From Tethya wilhelma (Eukaryota > Porifera > Demospongiae > Tethyida > Tethyidae), in assembly GCA_964030475.1 (NCBI GenBank), contig CAXIPT010000001.1:26351700-26415699 (forward strand): a stretch of DNA of 64,000 bases, read 5' to 3'. A program made the position numbers and the translations under genes. Below are positions 23,717-35,691 of this stretch, one piece after another. The stretch's first letter is position 1. Every line of letters starts with the position of its first letter. The notes under the pieces are model-generated. The model had not been told where the DNA came from. It did not search any database and saw only the letters and a program-made list of their open reading frames with translations.

Positions 23717-25300
23717 ATACATTAATGTAAGTCTAGACTCAGAGTATCTTTGTATGCGTCTCTCAGATGGTTGTAAATTTTTATCACTGAAATTTTCCCA
23801 TGTTTATTTTATGTGTGTGTTTAATTTCCACAACTTGCAGTATAAAGATTTTTTAAATCAAAAAAATTTCCCAACGATGGTTATTACTATATTCGTCATA
23901 CCACTAGTATTTCGTAGTTATACATGCATGCACATATATTAATTGATTTATGAGGTCATGTATCATGACTACAACTACATGTACAATGTCATGTGTTTCT
24001 CACATGTGGAGAGTTTTTGTCATGCTAAGACCATATATATTATTATTATAGCTGTCCAGAATGCATAATTGGAGCGAGCCTAAGCGAGCTAGCCTGAGCG
24101 ACCCCCATAGGAACGTTGAAACATTGAAGCAACCATCACGCCGTTAGCCAAAAATAGCTAAGATACTCAAATTGAAAAAACAACTGCAAAAAGTTAAAAC
24201 ACCTCAGGTGTGCATGCGCATATGCACGAAGACTTATGGTATTTCAATTTACACGTAAAGGACAACGTGGATCGAAATTTTGTGAAATGAATCTCGAGGT
24301 TATAGCTGTAGCTAGAGTCTGAGCTGTGCACTATTTAGCTGTGGATGTACAGAAAACTACAGCAGGAGTTCTGCAATTTGCTTTATTAATATTGGTCAAA
24401 CCTAGCAGCAATGCTTGATTAGTGCATGAAGCACACTAGCAGTGACTACTGAGCCCAGGCCTGCACAAATTTTGCTATATACTTTAATCTGAATTCTCTG
24501 ACTCTCAGCTAGTCTCGTGAACGTCTGGCCCTCAAGACTAACTCTCAGCCAGCTAGCAATGATCACAGTTTGCTCAGGCTCACCCCACGATGTTTCCATC
24601 TAACTAGTAATTATTGTAATGAAAGGTCAAGAGAGCCTGGAGACGAGGCCAGCATAACAATACTATGACTGTAAATGATTCCTAGTCATGGAAGGATTTA
24701 AAGAATAAATGGCTTGCTATCAATTGTGAAGTAGTTACTTTCAAATTGGTGACCTTTATAATTAATGTCATTGATATCATAGAGGGCCTGGCAATGAGGC
24801 TATAACTAGCCTTATTTTTGGCCATGGCGCACACAGCAATTTGTATTCGTATGTGCAAAAATGACAGTTTTATGGATGTGATATTGGAGGTCCTTATCAA
24901 AACTACCAATCTGCCAATATTAAATCTGCCAAATTTTTGTGCTTATACAGTAGTAGTTGTAATTGGTTGACAATTGTGGCATATGTACCACTTACAATTA
25001 TGTTGTTTGGTTGACTGCAGTAGCTGTTGTAGTTCGAAATCAGAGAGCACCATGATTGACAAATGATGTCCACATCAATTTACTACACTAGCCACTTCTC
25101 ATGATAGATCAGTAGGTTTTAAAAGCCACACAATGAGATCATACTGTATTGTATTACTTTGTTTTAGCAACAAGGGAAGTGGTAGAAGGGCTTGGCTCAC
25201 CAGACTAGTCATTGTGGCTGCTGTGGTGGCTATAATAACATGCCATAGTACTTTATTAGATCAGTGCATGTACAGGAACAAAATTTATGTGAAGCCCTCC
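23717..25300. other. intergenic
   Basis: AT-rich. Contains a GAGCGAGCCTAAGCGAGCTA repeat remnant (about 24072) and two GAGCCTGGAGACGAGGCC-like ends (about 24630 and 24783) belonging to a small foldback family also seen at 34661, 44673 and 59623. No convincing exon. Confidence 0.45.
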
Positions 25301-25310
25301 TCAAAACCCT

Positions 25311-25318
25311 CATAAAAG
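25311..25318 (+). promoter_or_regulatory. TATA-like element (CATAAAAG)
   Basis: CATAAAAG lies about 140 nt before the start codon of the intronless secreted gene. The paralogue at 29209 has CTATAAAAG at a similar distance (about 133 nt), which supports a shared core promoter layout. Confidence 0.45.
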
Positions 25319-25453
25319 CAACTTGACTGTACACCTATGCAATTAGCTTTAGGACTGTACAGTATATAGATTGTGTAACATTGCTGTAGAATTGGTTTAT
25401 TCATTGAACTTTTTCGGAGAGAAATCTTGGACTAAAAATTGTTGTTGTCAACC

Positions 25454-26356
25454 ATGCAGCGATACATCATCTTTGTAGCACTGATGTGTGCTCTGATCAC
25501 CTTCAGCTCCTCATCTCCTGCCCTCTCCAACACTGGTCCCATGTTGAACCTCCTCACCACCACTGCCAATGAGATAGAGGGAGAGTATTACAGCGACATG
25601 ACTGATGAAAGTCATGCCATTCATTTTCGCAGTGTCACACACAATGATAACGATGATTCGTATTTGATTCAGATTACAACAATCGATGAAAAACCATTGT
25701 ATACAATCAAGGCAGGATCACGCAGTTCAAAATCATTTTCAGTCGTGTACATACTAGGAACACAACTGGTGATCACCAACTACTCCAATGGAAGCATTGC
25801 TGATGTGGCTCACTACCACGTACCTAAAGACTATCAAAAAGAAGTCGATAAGACGATAGCCTCTGACTCAAACTCTTTTGAATCGCTAACCAAACTACTT
25901 CATGGCAAGAAGCGTGTCAAAAAGCCACACATGAAGCTTTCCATAATGCCTGCTCTTCTTCGTCGTCCTGAGATTGGACTGATGCGAGATGCAGCTCTGG
26001 CGCTGGAAAACAGCCGTACTGAGGAGTCAGAAACCATTGCAGCTATGACCTTCTACGAGCTGAGTCTGCAACTGAAGATCGCTAGAGCAAGGTTGCTCAA
26101 GAAAGCCAAACCACAAGCCTCAGAGTCATCTCAGCCTGACAAGAATCGTTTGAACAAGCGCCAGTTGACAGTTACGACACCACCTTTGGTCACTGGCTCT
26201 GGGAATGGTGATGGTAGTGATAGGAGTGATGATGATTATGATTATGATTATGATGACTACTATGACTACTACGATTATTACGATTCGTATTACGGTGGTA
26301 CTTGTGATTTGGTGGAGGTGTGTGTCGCTTGGGACTGGGAACTTGTGTGTTGTTAG
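25454..26356 (+). CDS. secreted proprotein with Asp/Tyr-rich, Cys-ended C-terminal segment
   Basis: Intronless, 300 residues. An ATG 15 nt upstream is also open, but the start chosen (ACCATGCAGCGATAC) is identical to that of the paralogue at 29209. The signal peptide is MQRYIIFVALMCALITFSSS. The first 200 residues match the paralogue (TGPMLNLLTTTANEIEGEYY; LLRRPEIGLMRDAALALE; ELSLQLKIAR). A dibasic NKR precedes the segment starting QLTVTTPPLVTGSG. That segment runs through a tract of alternating Asp and Tyr (DYDYDYDDYYDYYDYY), then GGTCDLVEVCVAWDWELVCC. Cleavage after KR would leave an N-terminal Gln able to form pyroglutamate, and the acidic tyrosines would suit sulfation. Both are inference. 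The family is unknown to me. The Asp/Tyr tail is absent from the paralogue. Confidence 0.8.
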   Translation: MQRYIIFVALMCALITFSSSSPALSNTGPMLNLLTTTANEIEGEYYSDMTDESHAIHFRSVTHNDNDDSYLIQITTIDEKPLYTIKAGSRSSKSFSVVYILGTQLVITNYSNGSIADVAHYHVPKDYQKEVDKTIASDSNSFESLTKLLHGKKRVKKPHMKLSIMPALLRRPEIGLMRDAALALENSRTEESETIAAMTFYELSLQLKIARARLLKKAKPQASESSQPDKNRLNKRQLTVTTPPLVTGSGNGDGSDRSDDDYDYDYDDYYDYYDYYDSYYGGTCDLVEVCVAWDWELVCC

Positions 26357-26633
26357 TACATTGTCAAGCATTTTCAGACTGTCCTAGTTGACACATGTAC
26401 GCGTGTATCATTGAACTCATGCATTATTCTGTTTTCACTGTGGTAGACATAGCATTAGTAACTGTTAACAATAATTATTATAGTATTGAATAACTGAACA
26501 CTTTTGTAGAATACTTAATGTTATAGCAACAATTATATTACAAGATCTGTAGAAGCTGTTGCACAAGAAAAATATTCAAACTGTACAGACTGTATGGGTA
26601 CATACTTTTGTGTCATAAAATCATCAGCTACAG

Positions 26634-27719
26634 CTACTGGACAAAGATCTCAACAATTTCGATTGGAACATCTTCATCCCTGGATGGTAACCCAGCACAC
26701 AGCCTCAACTCAATATCGTCAGTAGTTGGTTGAGGTAGCTGCTTGCAGAACCATGGTGGATTGTTGAAACTGCAGAAGGTGCTCTGAGAGCCACAACCCT
26801 GGCCATCCCAGAGAGGATCAGCTGTATAGAAGATGTGTTGATGCCTGTAGCGACTTCCAGTTTCACAAAAATAGTCTTGACCGATGAATGGTGGTACCAC
26901 TCCAGTGTATGGTAGGTCTGGTCTAGTACAAGGGCACACCCATTTGTTGCTATGCACCTCATCTACTGCTGCAGCAAATGTCCAGATGTGCTTTCGTGGT
27001 GATTGTCCGTGAGTGAGACTGATCCCTTCAACATAAGGGTCATCAATTCCACGATTTCGATCGCCGTAGTAATACTCAAAAGCATCAGGTGTTTTGTATT
27101 GGTATGCTTTGATACGACCACACACCTTGCCATATCTTACTCCATGTGCTGGAAATGTAGCCGACACACAGCCATTTATTTCTGGGCTACCACAAGTGCG
27201 TCTTGGTGAGTTGATAGTTACAAAGCCTCGTGGACAGTGGTGATTGGGGTCGGTCATGTCCAAGTGGGCCACTCTCATCCAGCCTCCAGTGCTTCCACAG
27301 CATCTCCTCGCAGTGTCACAGTACTGTAGACTGGCATAACCAGTTCCAGCATTCTGGATCCAGTAGTGCCCTGTCAAGCTTCCCTCTGGGAGGTCTTTAC
27401 ACGAAGCTGCTGGACGTTGGAAGCTTCCATTCACATACCCAGGCTGGTTTGATTCAATGCGTGTGTAAAGTGCATTGAGCTCGGCTTGACGTACATTCCT
27501 TTCAGCTTGAAATGCGTCTTGTACGATTTGTTGTACTTGGTCTCTTGTCACACATTGGTTCTCCATTACCAATCGGATAGAGCTGTTGTTGAGCACCAGC
27601 TGTGAATTTGGGTCCAGTGTAGCACCATTGTTGTCTAGTTGTGCTTGAGTTATTCCTACTACTAGTAGAAGGCTAATGTAGACAATCTTGAGTGCTCTTG
27701 TTACTGTATGGATGTGCAT
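26634..27719 (-). CDS. secreted coiled-coil and fibrinogen-like Cys-rich protein
   Basis: Intronless, 361 residues. A signal peptide of about 26 residues (IVYISLLLVVGITQAQ) is followed by a polar segment likely to form a short coiled coil (TRDQVQQIVQDAFQAERNVR), then a Cys-rich extracellular region. That region opens with SCKDLPEGSLTGHYWIQNAG, resembling the start of fibrinogen-related or intelectin-type domains, and continues with YCDTARRCCGSTGGWMRVAH, DPNHHCPRGFV, CGSPEINGCVSATFPAHG and several more cysteines (over 20 in all). Such proteins are common in early-branching animals, often as lectin-like extracellular factors, but the exact family is not one I can name. It converges on the gene ending at 26356. 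A TATA box lies upstream at 27791-27800. Confidence 0.8.
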   Translation of the reverse strand: MHIHTVTRALKIVYISLLLVVGITQAQLDNNGATLDPNSQLVLNNSSIRLVMENQCVTRDQVQQIVQDAFQAERNVRQAELNALYTRIESNQPGYVNGSFQRPAASCKDLPEGSLTGHYWIQNAGTGYASLQYCDTARRCCGSTGGWMRVAHLDMTDPNHHCPRGFVTINSPRRTCGSPEINGCVSATFPAHGVRYGKVCGRIKAYQYKTPDAFEYYYGDRNRGIDDPYVEGISLTHGQSPRKHIWTFAAAVDEVHSNKWVCPCTRPDLPYTGVVPPFIGQDYFCETGSRYRHQHIFYTADPLWDGQGCGSQSTFCSFNNPPWFCKQLPQPTTDDIELRLCAGLPSRDEDVPIEIVEIFVQ

Positions 27720-27790
27720 GATGCTATATAAGTCTTAGTCTTGTTCTGACTGAGAGTGCTTGTGGACTGTCAATGCAAAGTGACAGCATG

Positions 27791-27800
27791 CTTTTATATG
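27791..27800 (-). promoter_or_regulatory. TATA box candidate (CATATAAAAG)
   Basis: On the minus strand CATATAAAAG stands about 75 nt before the start codon of the 361-residue secreted protein, at normal core-promoter spacing if the leader is about 45 nt. Confidence 0.5.
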
Positions 27801-29074
27801 GTAGCTTAAAAATTCCCCTAGTTGACCTTGACTATAGTGTACTCTTGTTGTCCTAGCAACAGCATAGGATGATGTGACCTCATGTATGCATGTAGATAAA
27901 CTTTCAGTATGTGGTAGTGAATTTTAAATTGTGGACCAGTAATAGCTAGATAAAATTTTAATTAGAACAACTATTATGCAATTGAATCGAGGCAATTAAC
28001 ACATAACTGTCTCTAACAGCTAAAGCAGACCCCAATTTAGTATAATAGCTACGAATTAAGGTGGCTCAAAGAGTAACAGCAATGTAATGCAATTTGCCCA
28101 CATAGCTAGGTTGACGCATAATTAGTGATTGCAGGATAATATGAACACCAAGAGACCCATTGACCTCATAGAATTCAGCCTAATACCAAGTGTTCATCAG
28201 TTGAATGCTAGCTATAGCCAAACTATACTTTTATTTATCCAAACAAAGCCCTGTAGCATTCCCTATCATCATACCCAAGGTGTGAATCACAATTTGATTG
28301 TACTTGAGGTATAAGAGGCTATGTTGGAATTTGTGACAGTCACAGTGCTAATTCACAGGTTACATAATTATAGCTAGTGTACAGTACCATGCCCTACCGA
28401 TGCATAACTATTATATATTAGCAGACATTCACAAATTATTGTATGTACTGCTGTTGCGCAATGAACATCTTCAATCTACCATCAACAGCATCTGTAGTGT
28501 ATCCTAATTTGACAAACATGTTTTGTTTTTCCATTGAGTTCAATAATGAAATTCATGACAGCTATTGTAGGTTTCCTGTTTAACCCCTTGAATGCAGTTG
28601 GCTTACCACAACAGAGTTCCTTACATTCATTGACTCCAATAATAATATTCATTGATGTTGTATGGTGCACCTCAACTTAAACTTTTAGTATGTCATACAG
28701 TCATGGTGTGCATGTGTTCCTAATGTGTTGTACAGTTGCATGAATTAAATGATAATCATGCAGGTACTGTTTACTCATTTCTTTTTGTTAAGGGTACACA
28801 TTATCAATCTGTTTGAGGTTCACCTTCAAGTTAAACCTTCAGTATGTTGATCACACATGCTGAATTTGTTTACTCTCTTACATAACTTAATAAAACAATT
28901 ATAACCATTGGTAGGCCATGTGTACAAGACTATAGTGAAAGTCCACAGCTACAGGTTTAAGTTCATCATCATTTTCAGTAGAGGTTAATGGAATGAGGTT
29001 AGCTTAGTACATCTATGATTCTCAATAACAAAATGTGATGTAAATCAGTAAAATTGCTGTAAACAACTCAGTTG
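27801..29074. other. intergenic between divergent intronless genes
   Basis: AT-rich and presumably carries regulatory sequence for both neighbours. No exon, RNA gene or clear repeat recognised. Confidence 0.5.
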
Positions 29075-29083
29075 CTATAAAAG
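29075..29083 (+). promoter_or_regulatory. TATA box candidate (CTATAAAAG)
   Basis: CTATAAAAG about 133 nt upstream of the start codon at 29209. Position and sequence parallel the CATAAAAG upstream of the paralogue at 25454. Confidence 0.5.
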
Positions 29084-29208
29084 AAAACTGGCTATTTTTC
29101 AAACTCAGAACATAAGGATTTTTCAAATCAACTTTGCTTTAACCAGGAGAAACTTCAAACAAATCTTCAATCAAGAAACTTTTTGCCAACCATCATCAAT
29201 CTTCAACC

Positions 29209-29931
29209 ATGCAGCGATACATCATCACTGTAGCACTGGTGTGTGCTCTGATCACCTTCAGCTCCTCATCTCCTACCCTCACCAACACTGGTCCCATGTT
29301 GAACCTCCTCACCACCACTGCCAATGAGATAGAGGGAGAGTACTACACTGACATGACCGAGAGAAATGGCATCTACTTCCTGAGTACTACCATGGAGGAG
29401 GATGATTCTTACTTCATTCAAATCACAACTACGAATGGCGAACCAATTCTCAGCATTAAAGGATCTCATGCTCCTAACTCGCCTTCATTGGTGTCCATAC
29501 TGGGAAGGAAGGTTGTAATCATCGCTAATAGTTCTGAAGATGGTTCGTTGAAGATGGTTCCTCACATTGTGTCTACTGCATACCTTGAACAAGTGGAAGA
29601 AGCTTTTTACCAGAAGTCATACGAAGCATTGAGTGATTTGCTCAGCTATATTCAAGAAGACTTGGACATGGAAGACTCCTTGGATACACTTGCAGCCAAG
29701 TTGCTTCTTCGTCCTGAGATTGACCTGATACGAGAAGCTGCTCTGGCTGTGGAAAGCAGTATTACTGTGGAGACATCTGAGAGTCTTGCTGTGTTATCTT
29801 TCTATGACTTGAGTCTGCGATTGAAGATTGCTAAGAAACAATTGACGAAGAAAACTGCAGCGGGACAAGATGACAATAGTATTAACAAGCGAAGTGCTTC
29901 ATTTTCGGGTAGTATCATGCACTTTCATTAA
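29209..29931 (+). CDS. secreted protein, paralogue of the 25454 gene
   Basis: Intronless, 240 residues. The signal peptide MQRYIITVALVCALITFSSS and the next 35 residues are nearly the same as in the 25454 gene. The middle keeps a beta-rich pattern (DDSYFIQITTTNGEPILSIK), and a helical region carries LLLRPEIDLIREAALAVESS and FYDLSLRLKIAKKQLTKK. It also ends with a dibasic INKR, but the following segment is only SASFSGSIMHFH, so the Asp/Tyr-rich Cys tail of the paralogue is missing or was never gained. One N-glycosylation site (NSS) is visible. Secretion is well supported; the function is not known. Confidence 0.8.
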   Translation: MQRYIITVALVCALITFSSSSPTLTNTGPMLNLLTTTANEIEGEYYTDMTERNGIYFLSTTMEEDDSYFIQITTTNGEPILSIKGSHAPNSPSLVSILGRKVVIIANSSEDGSLKMVPHIVSTAYLEQVEEAFYQKSYEALSDLLSYIQEDLDMEDSLDTLAAKLLLRPEIDLIREAALAVESSITVETSESLAVLSFYDLSLRLKIAKKQLTKKTAAGQDDNSINKRSASFSGSIMHFH

Positions 29932-30130
29932 TTTTCAATAAGAGTATATATATTATACTATACATGTGTTGTAGAAGCATAATTAAAATTGTAATGTATA
30001 ATGTTTTTAACGTTATATGTTCACATGCAGTATTCATAAAATGTTTGTATTATAATATTATATTATATCAGATTCTAAAGGAAAGTATATGTTCCAAATT
30101 AAAATAATTAATAAAATATAATTCAATATT

Positions 30131-30346
30131 AATGTTGTTTTAGTTAACCCTCAAAATTCAAAACCCTTATATATATAGTTAGTTATTGATTAGTTTCTAA
30201 GCTTCAAGAAACTTTTAGTTAGTTTTTAGTTTTGATAGTTAACTAAATGCATGTAAAAAAAGGCCTAACTATATAAGGGTTTTAGTTTAGTTAACTAACT
30301 ATAATTAAAATTAGGCATTTTTTTTAATTTTAGTTTACTAAAACAA
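30131..30346. repeat. AT-rich inverted-repeat element (MITE-like)
   Basis: Bounded by GTTGTTTTAGTTAACCCTC and its imperfect complement ending TTTAGTTTACTAAAACAAC. Internal halves are also complementary (AAACCCTTATATATATAG / CTATATAAGGGTTT). About 215 bp, non-coding. Confidence 0.65.
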
Positions 30347-30433
30347 CACTGAAATTTATAATTATTGAGACATACACATGCATGGGACCAACATAATATT
30401 ATTATGTATGCATGCAGCTGTTAAGAGCACTTT

Positions 30434-30434
30434 N
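30434..30434. other. single undetermined base at the outer edge of the inverted duplication
   Basis: The N sits immediately before the first base of the left arm (30435), so the arm boundary coincides with an assembly join. Confidence 0.9.
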
Positions 30435-32733
30435 GGAGCATCCTATTCTCTCTTATGTAAATTGTGTGAATCAAGCTTTGTTGTTGCTTGTAGTTGACAC
30501 TTGCGCCCATACACACATGATTGATGCTTGTCACCATAGGAAGTTATGGACAATCTAGTACACATCTTACCATAGGAAATATACAGGAATACATTCTTAC
30601 TGCGTCTGGAGACCGAAATTTTGGCACCTACTGATTTTCAGTGGCAGCTGTTTTTCTTTGGTTGCTCTCATGTTTGTAGTACATGGGTTAGCTGCTGCAT
30701 GTCTGTCCTTGAGACCAGTGGAATGTCCTGTGCTTGGACTATGTTGTTTGAGCTATTTCAGAAATGCTTTGCTCTTGAGGTTCTTCTAAGTTAACTAACC
30801 AGTGCTGTCTGTCTGGGGTTGGTACTTGGTCTGTAACTTAATTCAGCAACCTTACAGGAGACACAGTTGATGGGAGATAATCTTGCCACAGAGTAGTAGG
30901 ACAATGATTCAGTTTACATTGAACAAAAGGAACACACAAAACCACTCATTGTAATACAATAAGAACTCCTTTGAGTGTAGTAGCGTGTTCTAATTGTGGC
31001 ACCTGTGTCCAGGTGATGGCAATACATATAATATAGCAACATACTGTAGGAATATTTCCAAGGAGCATTATCTTTGTGTCTGCTTGCAATATCCATTTTG
31101 TTTGCTTAGTTAGTTGACAATAATTTGTCTAATGAATTGCACTGATTGTAATGAATAAATGATTTTCTTAAAAAGATAATACAATATTGCACTGTAACTA
31201 CATGCATGGTAGTTGGCATTTAATGTCTTTTCACATGTGTGCTTAGTTTGTGTCTTTGTTGTTGTTGTGGGGAGCAGAGGTTGTGTGGGTGGGTGGGTGT
31301 GCTAATGGAACCAGTCTGAGAGGGTTTAAGTGTGTTTGGTGTTGTTGGTTGATAAGGGGAGAATGGATATAGGTCTGGTTCATACTGAACTTCTCATAGT
31401 GATGTTGTGTGTGTATGTAGTGGGAGCTTGTGTGTATTAAATTGCATAGTGATTCTATATAGTAACATTGTAAATGGTGTTGTGGTTATAATGTTAATGT
31501 GGTTGTCTGAATAACTAGTAGAAGATTATTGTGTGTATGTCAATTTTGAGGTGTTCCATTGCTGGAGGAATTGTGTAAAAGCCCATGGGCTATATACTAG
31601 TGCTGAGTTAATACTTAATGTTTTTGTGACAACTGTTTTTCTTTCTAGTAGATTTGTTGCAGTATCTCCTCCAGAGTAAACATTACATCATCGCTAGTTA
31701 ATGACCCTTTCAATAAAATTAGCTGTGTCAATATTGTTGCTGGTTCATTGGCCCTTGTTTGCAAGCATGTGTATGGTTGATAATTCAAGTTTACAAAGAC
31801 AATTTTAACTCATATCGACTAATTTTCAAAAGCACCCTTTTTGCATGTAAAACAGTCGATTGTGTCCCAAAATAATTTATTGGAAGGAGAAATGTTCCAT
31901 TGTTTTGTTTACAGTCTCCTCCTGTCCTTGCCGTTGTTTGTGTGACTGAGGTAGTTGGGAAATGTGGATGGTGTTTTATGATAATGGAGTAGTTGACCAT
32001 TTGTGAGTGTGTGTGTAGTGTACAAGGAATGAACAACAGTACTGTTGTGTTGGCACTACTGTACATGTGGTTTACATTGTGGCAATCGACTGTTGTTTGT
32101 GTGTAGCAGCAATACCAGTGTCTCGGGCTCTAGACACCATACTGCATGTAGTGCTACATGTATAAGGGCTGTTGGTTATACCTGGATGAAGTGTGTAGTA
32201 CTATACAATCACAGAAAGCAAAGCAAAGCCGTTTGTCTCATTGAAAGTTAAATTTTGAGGTTTTTTCCTTGTGAATCATGTATGTTGTGGTTATAGCAGT
32301 GTGATGAGATATTGTGTATAAACTGTGGTGGTTGGTATGGTTGAAATTTCTCGCTAAAAGTTTCCCAACAATTGTTGCTTTTCAAGGAGGTGTACTCTTC
32401 AATGTTTGCAAGCTTGGAAATGTCAATTTAACAGCACTTCCATCGATTGCTGACTTTCAGGGTATTCTGTTTAGTCTGGGCATTCTCTCGTAAATGACGC
32501 ATGGCTCCTCTGCTCCTTGTAACCTAACCCTGATGGTGATAATTTACCATGCTCACACGCCTACATTCCTCAGCTGAGTGTGGACATTTTTGCATAAATT
32601 TGTATGTATATGCTTGCATGTGTGGACGTCTTATTGTGAAGCCTTGAAAATTGGCACCAATTATCACGTACCCTATAGCGTTGGTACTTTTAGACTGTGG
32701 TTTACTTGAAAACACATTGCAACACCGACAGAA

Positions 32734-32784
<51 letters not shown>

Positions 32785-33299
32785 AAACCTCTTGATTGTG
32801 AAATATAGGCGAGTTCACATACGCTGCGTTCGCAAATAATACTTTGATTGGCGACACAGCAATACAATGTTAATGCAGACATTCAAAAATTGTTCCATCT
32901 ATTGTGTTTGATACGTTGCATACGTTGCTACATTTTTGCACGTGAATAATTTTTACATGGCACAATGCAACACAACGGGAAGTTATGTGAAGCTACCTTA
33001 ATAAGTGTCTAGTCTACAAGTCTCAGTCTCTGTGGGATTCAACATGTGTTTGTCACTCCACAATGAGCTAATGCCAACCTAAGGTTACACACAGGAGTGA
33101 CAGTGTGTGTGTGTGTGTGTGTGCCTGGTTTTCAACAGATGGTTGTTGACCAAATGAGTACTTTCTAGACCACACATCATGGCTCCCAAAATGGATTAGC
33201 TGGTGGTGTTCTCATGAAACAGGATTGTCAGCTAGTGTGTGTAGTATCTGTGTGACAAAAGAGTGAAGTGTACTCTCTTATCGTGTATGGCGGAATTTG
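30435..33299. repeat. large inverted duplication, left arm (2.87 kb)
   Basis: The reverse complement of 35690-38550. Matching landmarks sum to a near-constant coordinate (68985 at the outer end, 68989 at the inner end; the shift comes from microsatellite length). Only scattered substitutions are seen, such as GCGTTGG for GTGTTGG near 32680. It contains (GT)n at about 32735-32780 and 33103-33122. No exon was recognised inside. Confidence 0.92.
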
Positions 33300-33327
33300 C
33301 TTGATGCTTTGTGTGATTGTTCCTGTA

Positions 33328-33332
<5 letters not shown>

Positions 33333-33371
<39 letters not shown>
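33333..33371. repeat. (CT)n microsatellite
   Basis: CT repeat in the region downstream of the Eph-A membrane exon, close to the inner edge of the left palindrome arm. Confidence 0.95.
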
Positions 33372-33375
<4 letters not shown>

Positions 33376-33391
33376 CCACCCCATTACTTAC

Positions 33392-33904
33392 GCAACACAT
33401 ACAGCTACCAAGCTGATCAAGATCACCAACACTATAATGGCAATGATTCCTACAACCACTCCAACTATAAGACCCAACGGAGGAGACGTTGATGATGGAG
33501 GAGGTTGAGTAGCTCCCAGAGTAGTGACAGACTGACTGACGGCCAGAGTTTGGAAGCGATCTGGTACCTGATTAGTGATTCCATTCTCAGCAATTACATA
33601 CACTTGGTAGTTAACACCAGGGATCAAATCTGGATAGATGTACAATTCAAGAAAAACATATAAACAGTGTTATGTTCAATGCTGCCTGTTATAGGTTATA
33701 GAACTCACTCCGTATCATTTCACTGGTGGCATTTCCCTCAACAGTAGTCTCACCCTTAGGGAGCATGGTAGTCTCTTCAATAGCAACCAGAGTATAGAAG
33801 AAGTCATTCCTATCTCCCGAATCCTCTGGAGGATCCCAACTCACAGTTATAGTGGTGTTGGTAGTGGACTCTATGACAATGTTTCTAGGAGGAGATGGTG
33901 GAGC

Positions 33905-33965
<61 letters not shown>

Positions 33966-35609
33966 TATGTAAAAAAGCACAACATACATTCATTCACACA
34001 GCTCTTCCTTAGGCTACAAGCTACAAACATCACATGAATGTACACTAAAATAGCACAGTGCATTCTAGAATGCAGCATTCATCTAGCCCACACACAAATG
34101 GCAACAATTATCTACTTGAAGTCCAGATTGCAATACCCATGATAATGCCACTTAACAACACGTATTAGACAAAGATGGAACAGTTCAAGATGCTATCACT
34201 CTGAAAAATGTCATCCCAGCACTACAAGTGTCCACTCCTAACTCCTAACAAGGAGAGAAAAATGCCACAACTGTGAGGTCCCAGTTCATGAATATGCAAA
34301 CTTCCGTGGCAGCTTATTCACACACATGTACACAACTGAATGATGTTATAACTGACGAACAATAATGCGAGTTTCGAGTCGTTTTGAAGTCGCCTAAAAA
34401 TACCCATTCAAAGGCTCTTTTCACTCACCAGTTGACTTAAGGCCACACAATATTGAACAAACACTGCTACACACTCCACACAATGAAAGGATATAGTCCA
34501 GTCACCTCGTTGTGAGTGTGAGTGTGTGCTCTTCTACATGTACATGTATGGTGATGATCAATTCTACTATAGACTATTATTCATGGCAACACATAGCTAG
34601 AGGCTATGGGAAAAAGAAGCTGAAATAGTAACTTTGAAATGAGCTGTGCTGGTCTTAGCATAGCCCCGTGCCCAGGCTCCTCCTTAAGAATATTTCCCTT
34701 CTTATTTCGAAGGAAATATTCGCAACAGAGAAGCCTGGAAATGAGGCTAAGCTGTGATAGTCTGACTTTGCTCATTAGCATGACACACTGCTCTATATTG
34801 TACTATCACTGTAAGACAATTGTACGCTGGAATGGTGTACATTAAGTACACTGGCTGGTATGCACAAATTACACACACACTATTGAGTGGGAGAACATTT
34901 TGTGCTTGTCCAAGGACAACCTGAACCAGGAGAGAAGGTTCCGTGTTGGATGTTGAGGTGGGTTATAGGAACAGAATTAGCACGACATTAGAGCTGTGAG
35001 TGAATCGTAATAGTACAAGTACTGAAAGCTCAAAGCACGAGTATTAACACATAACACATCAAAATACTATTATAATATCTTTAGCTGATGTGTACTTTTA
35101 ACTTCAAAAATAAGCTTAAGTGAGATACACAAGCTTACATCAAACGCACTAAGAAGCCATTACGATCGATGTACAGTTGGTACCAAGCCATCAATAAACA
35201 GAGCCAGGGTGACTCTAGAGTACTAATGGAACGAGAGAGATTTCGAGTTAAGAGTACACGAAAAATGACGATGGAAAGACAAGGCCTAGTTTGTTCCCAT
35301 TACTCTTTCCCACCGGTCGGGATAATTGAGGTAATTCACACGCCCTTGCACCAGTAATGGAACAACTCTACAACAATGGGACTTTGAAATATTTTTGAAG
35401 GTTATTTTCTCACAATTTTAATATATAATCTAACTGTGAGTGCCTCTCTACACTGTATTGTACTGATTGTGATGTTTGTATGCGCAATGCTGTAATTATC
35501 TTATTAACACGTAGGCACACACCCTTCACTCAAGCACACACAAATATACACATACCCCCAGCAGACATACACACAACACACACCTAAGACACACACACAA
35601 ACACACGCA

Positions 35610-35691
<82 letters not shown>

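Noticed and set aside
25133..25315. 60-codon frame with a hydrophobic stretch (LTRLVIVAAVVAIITCHSTL)
   Set aside because: It overlaps the promoter region of the 25454 gene, has no splice support and no paralogue in the window.
31791..32066. 91-codon frame in both arms of the inverted duplication
   Set aside because: Present in both arms only because the DNA is duplicated; no splice sites, domain or signal peptide.
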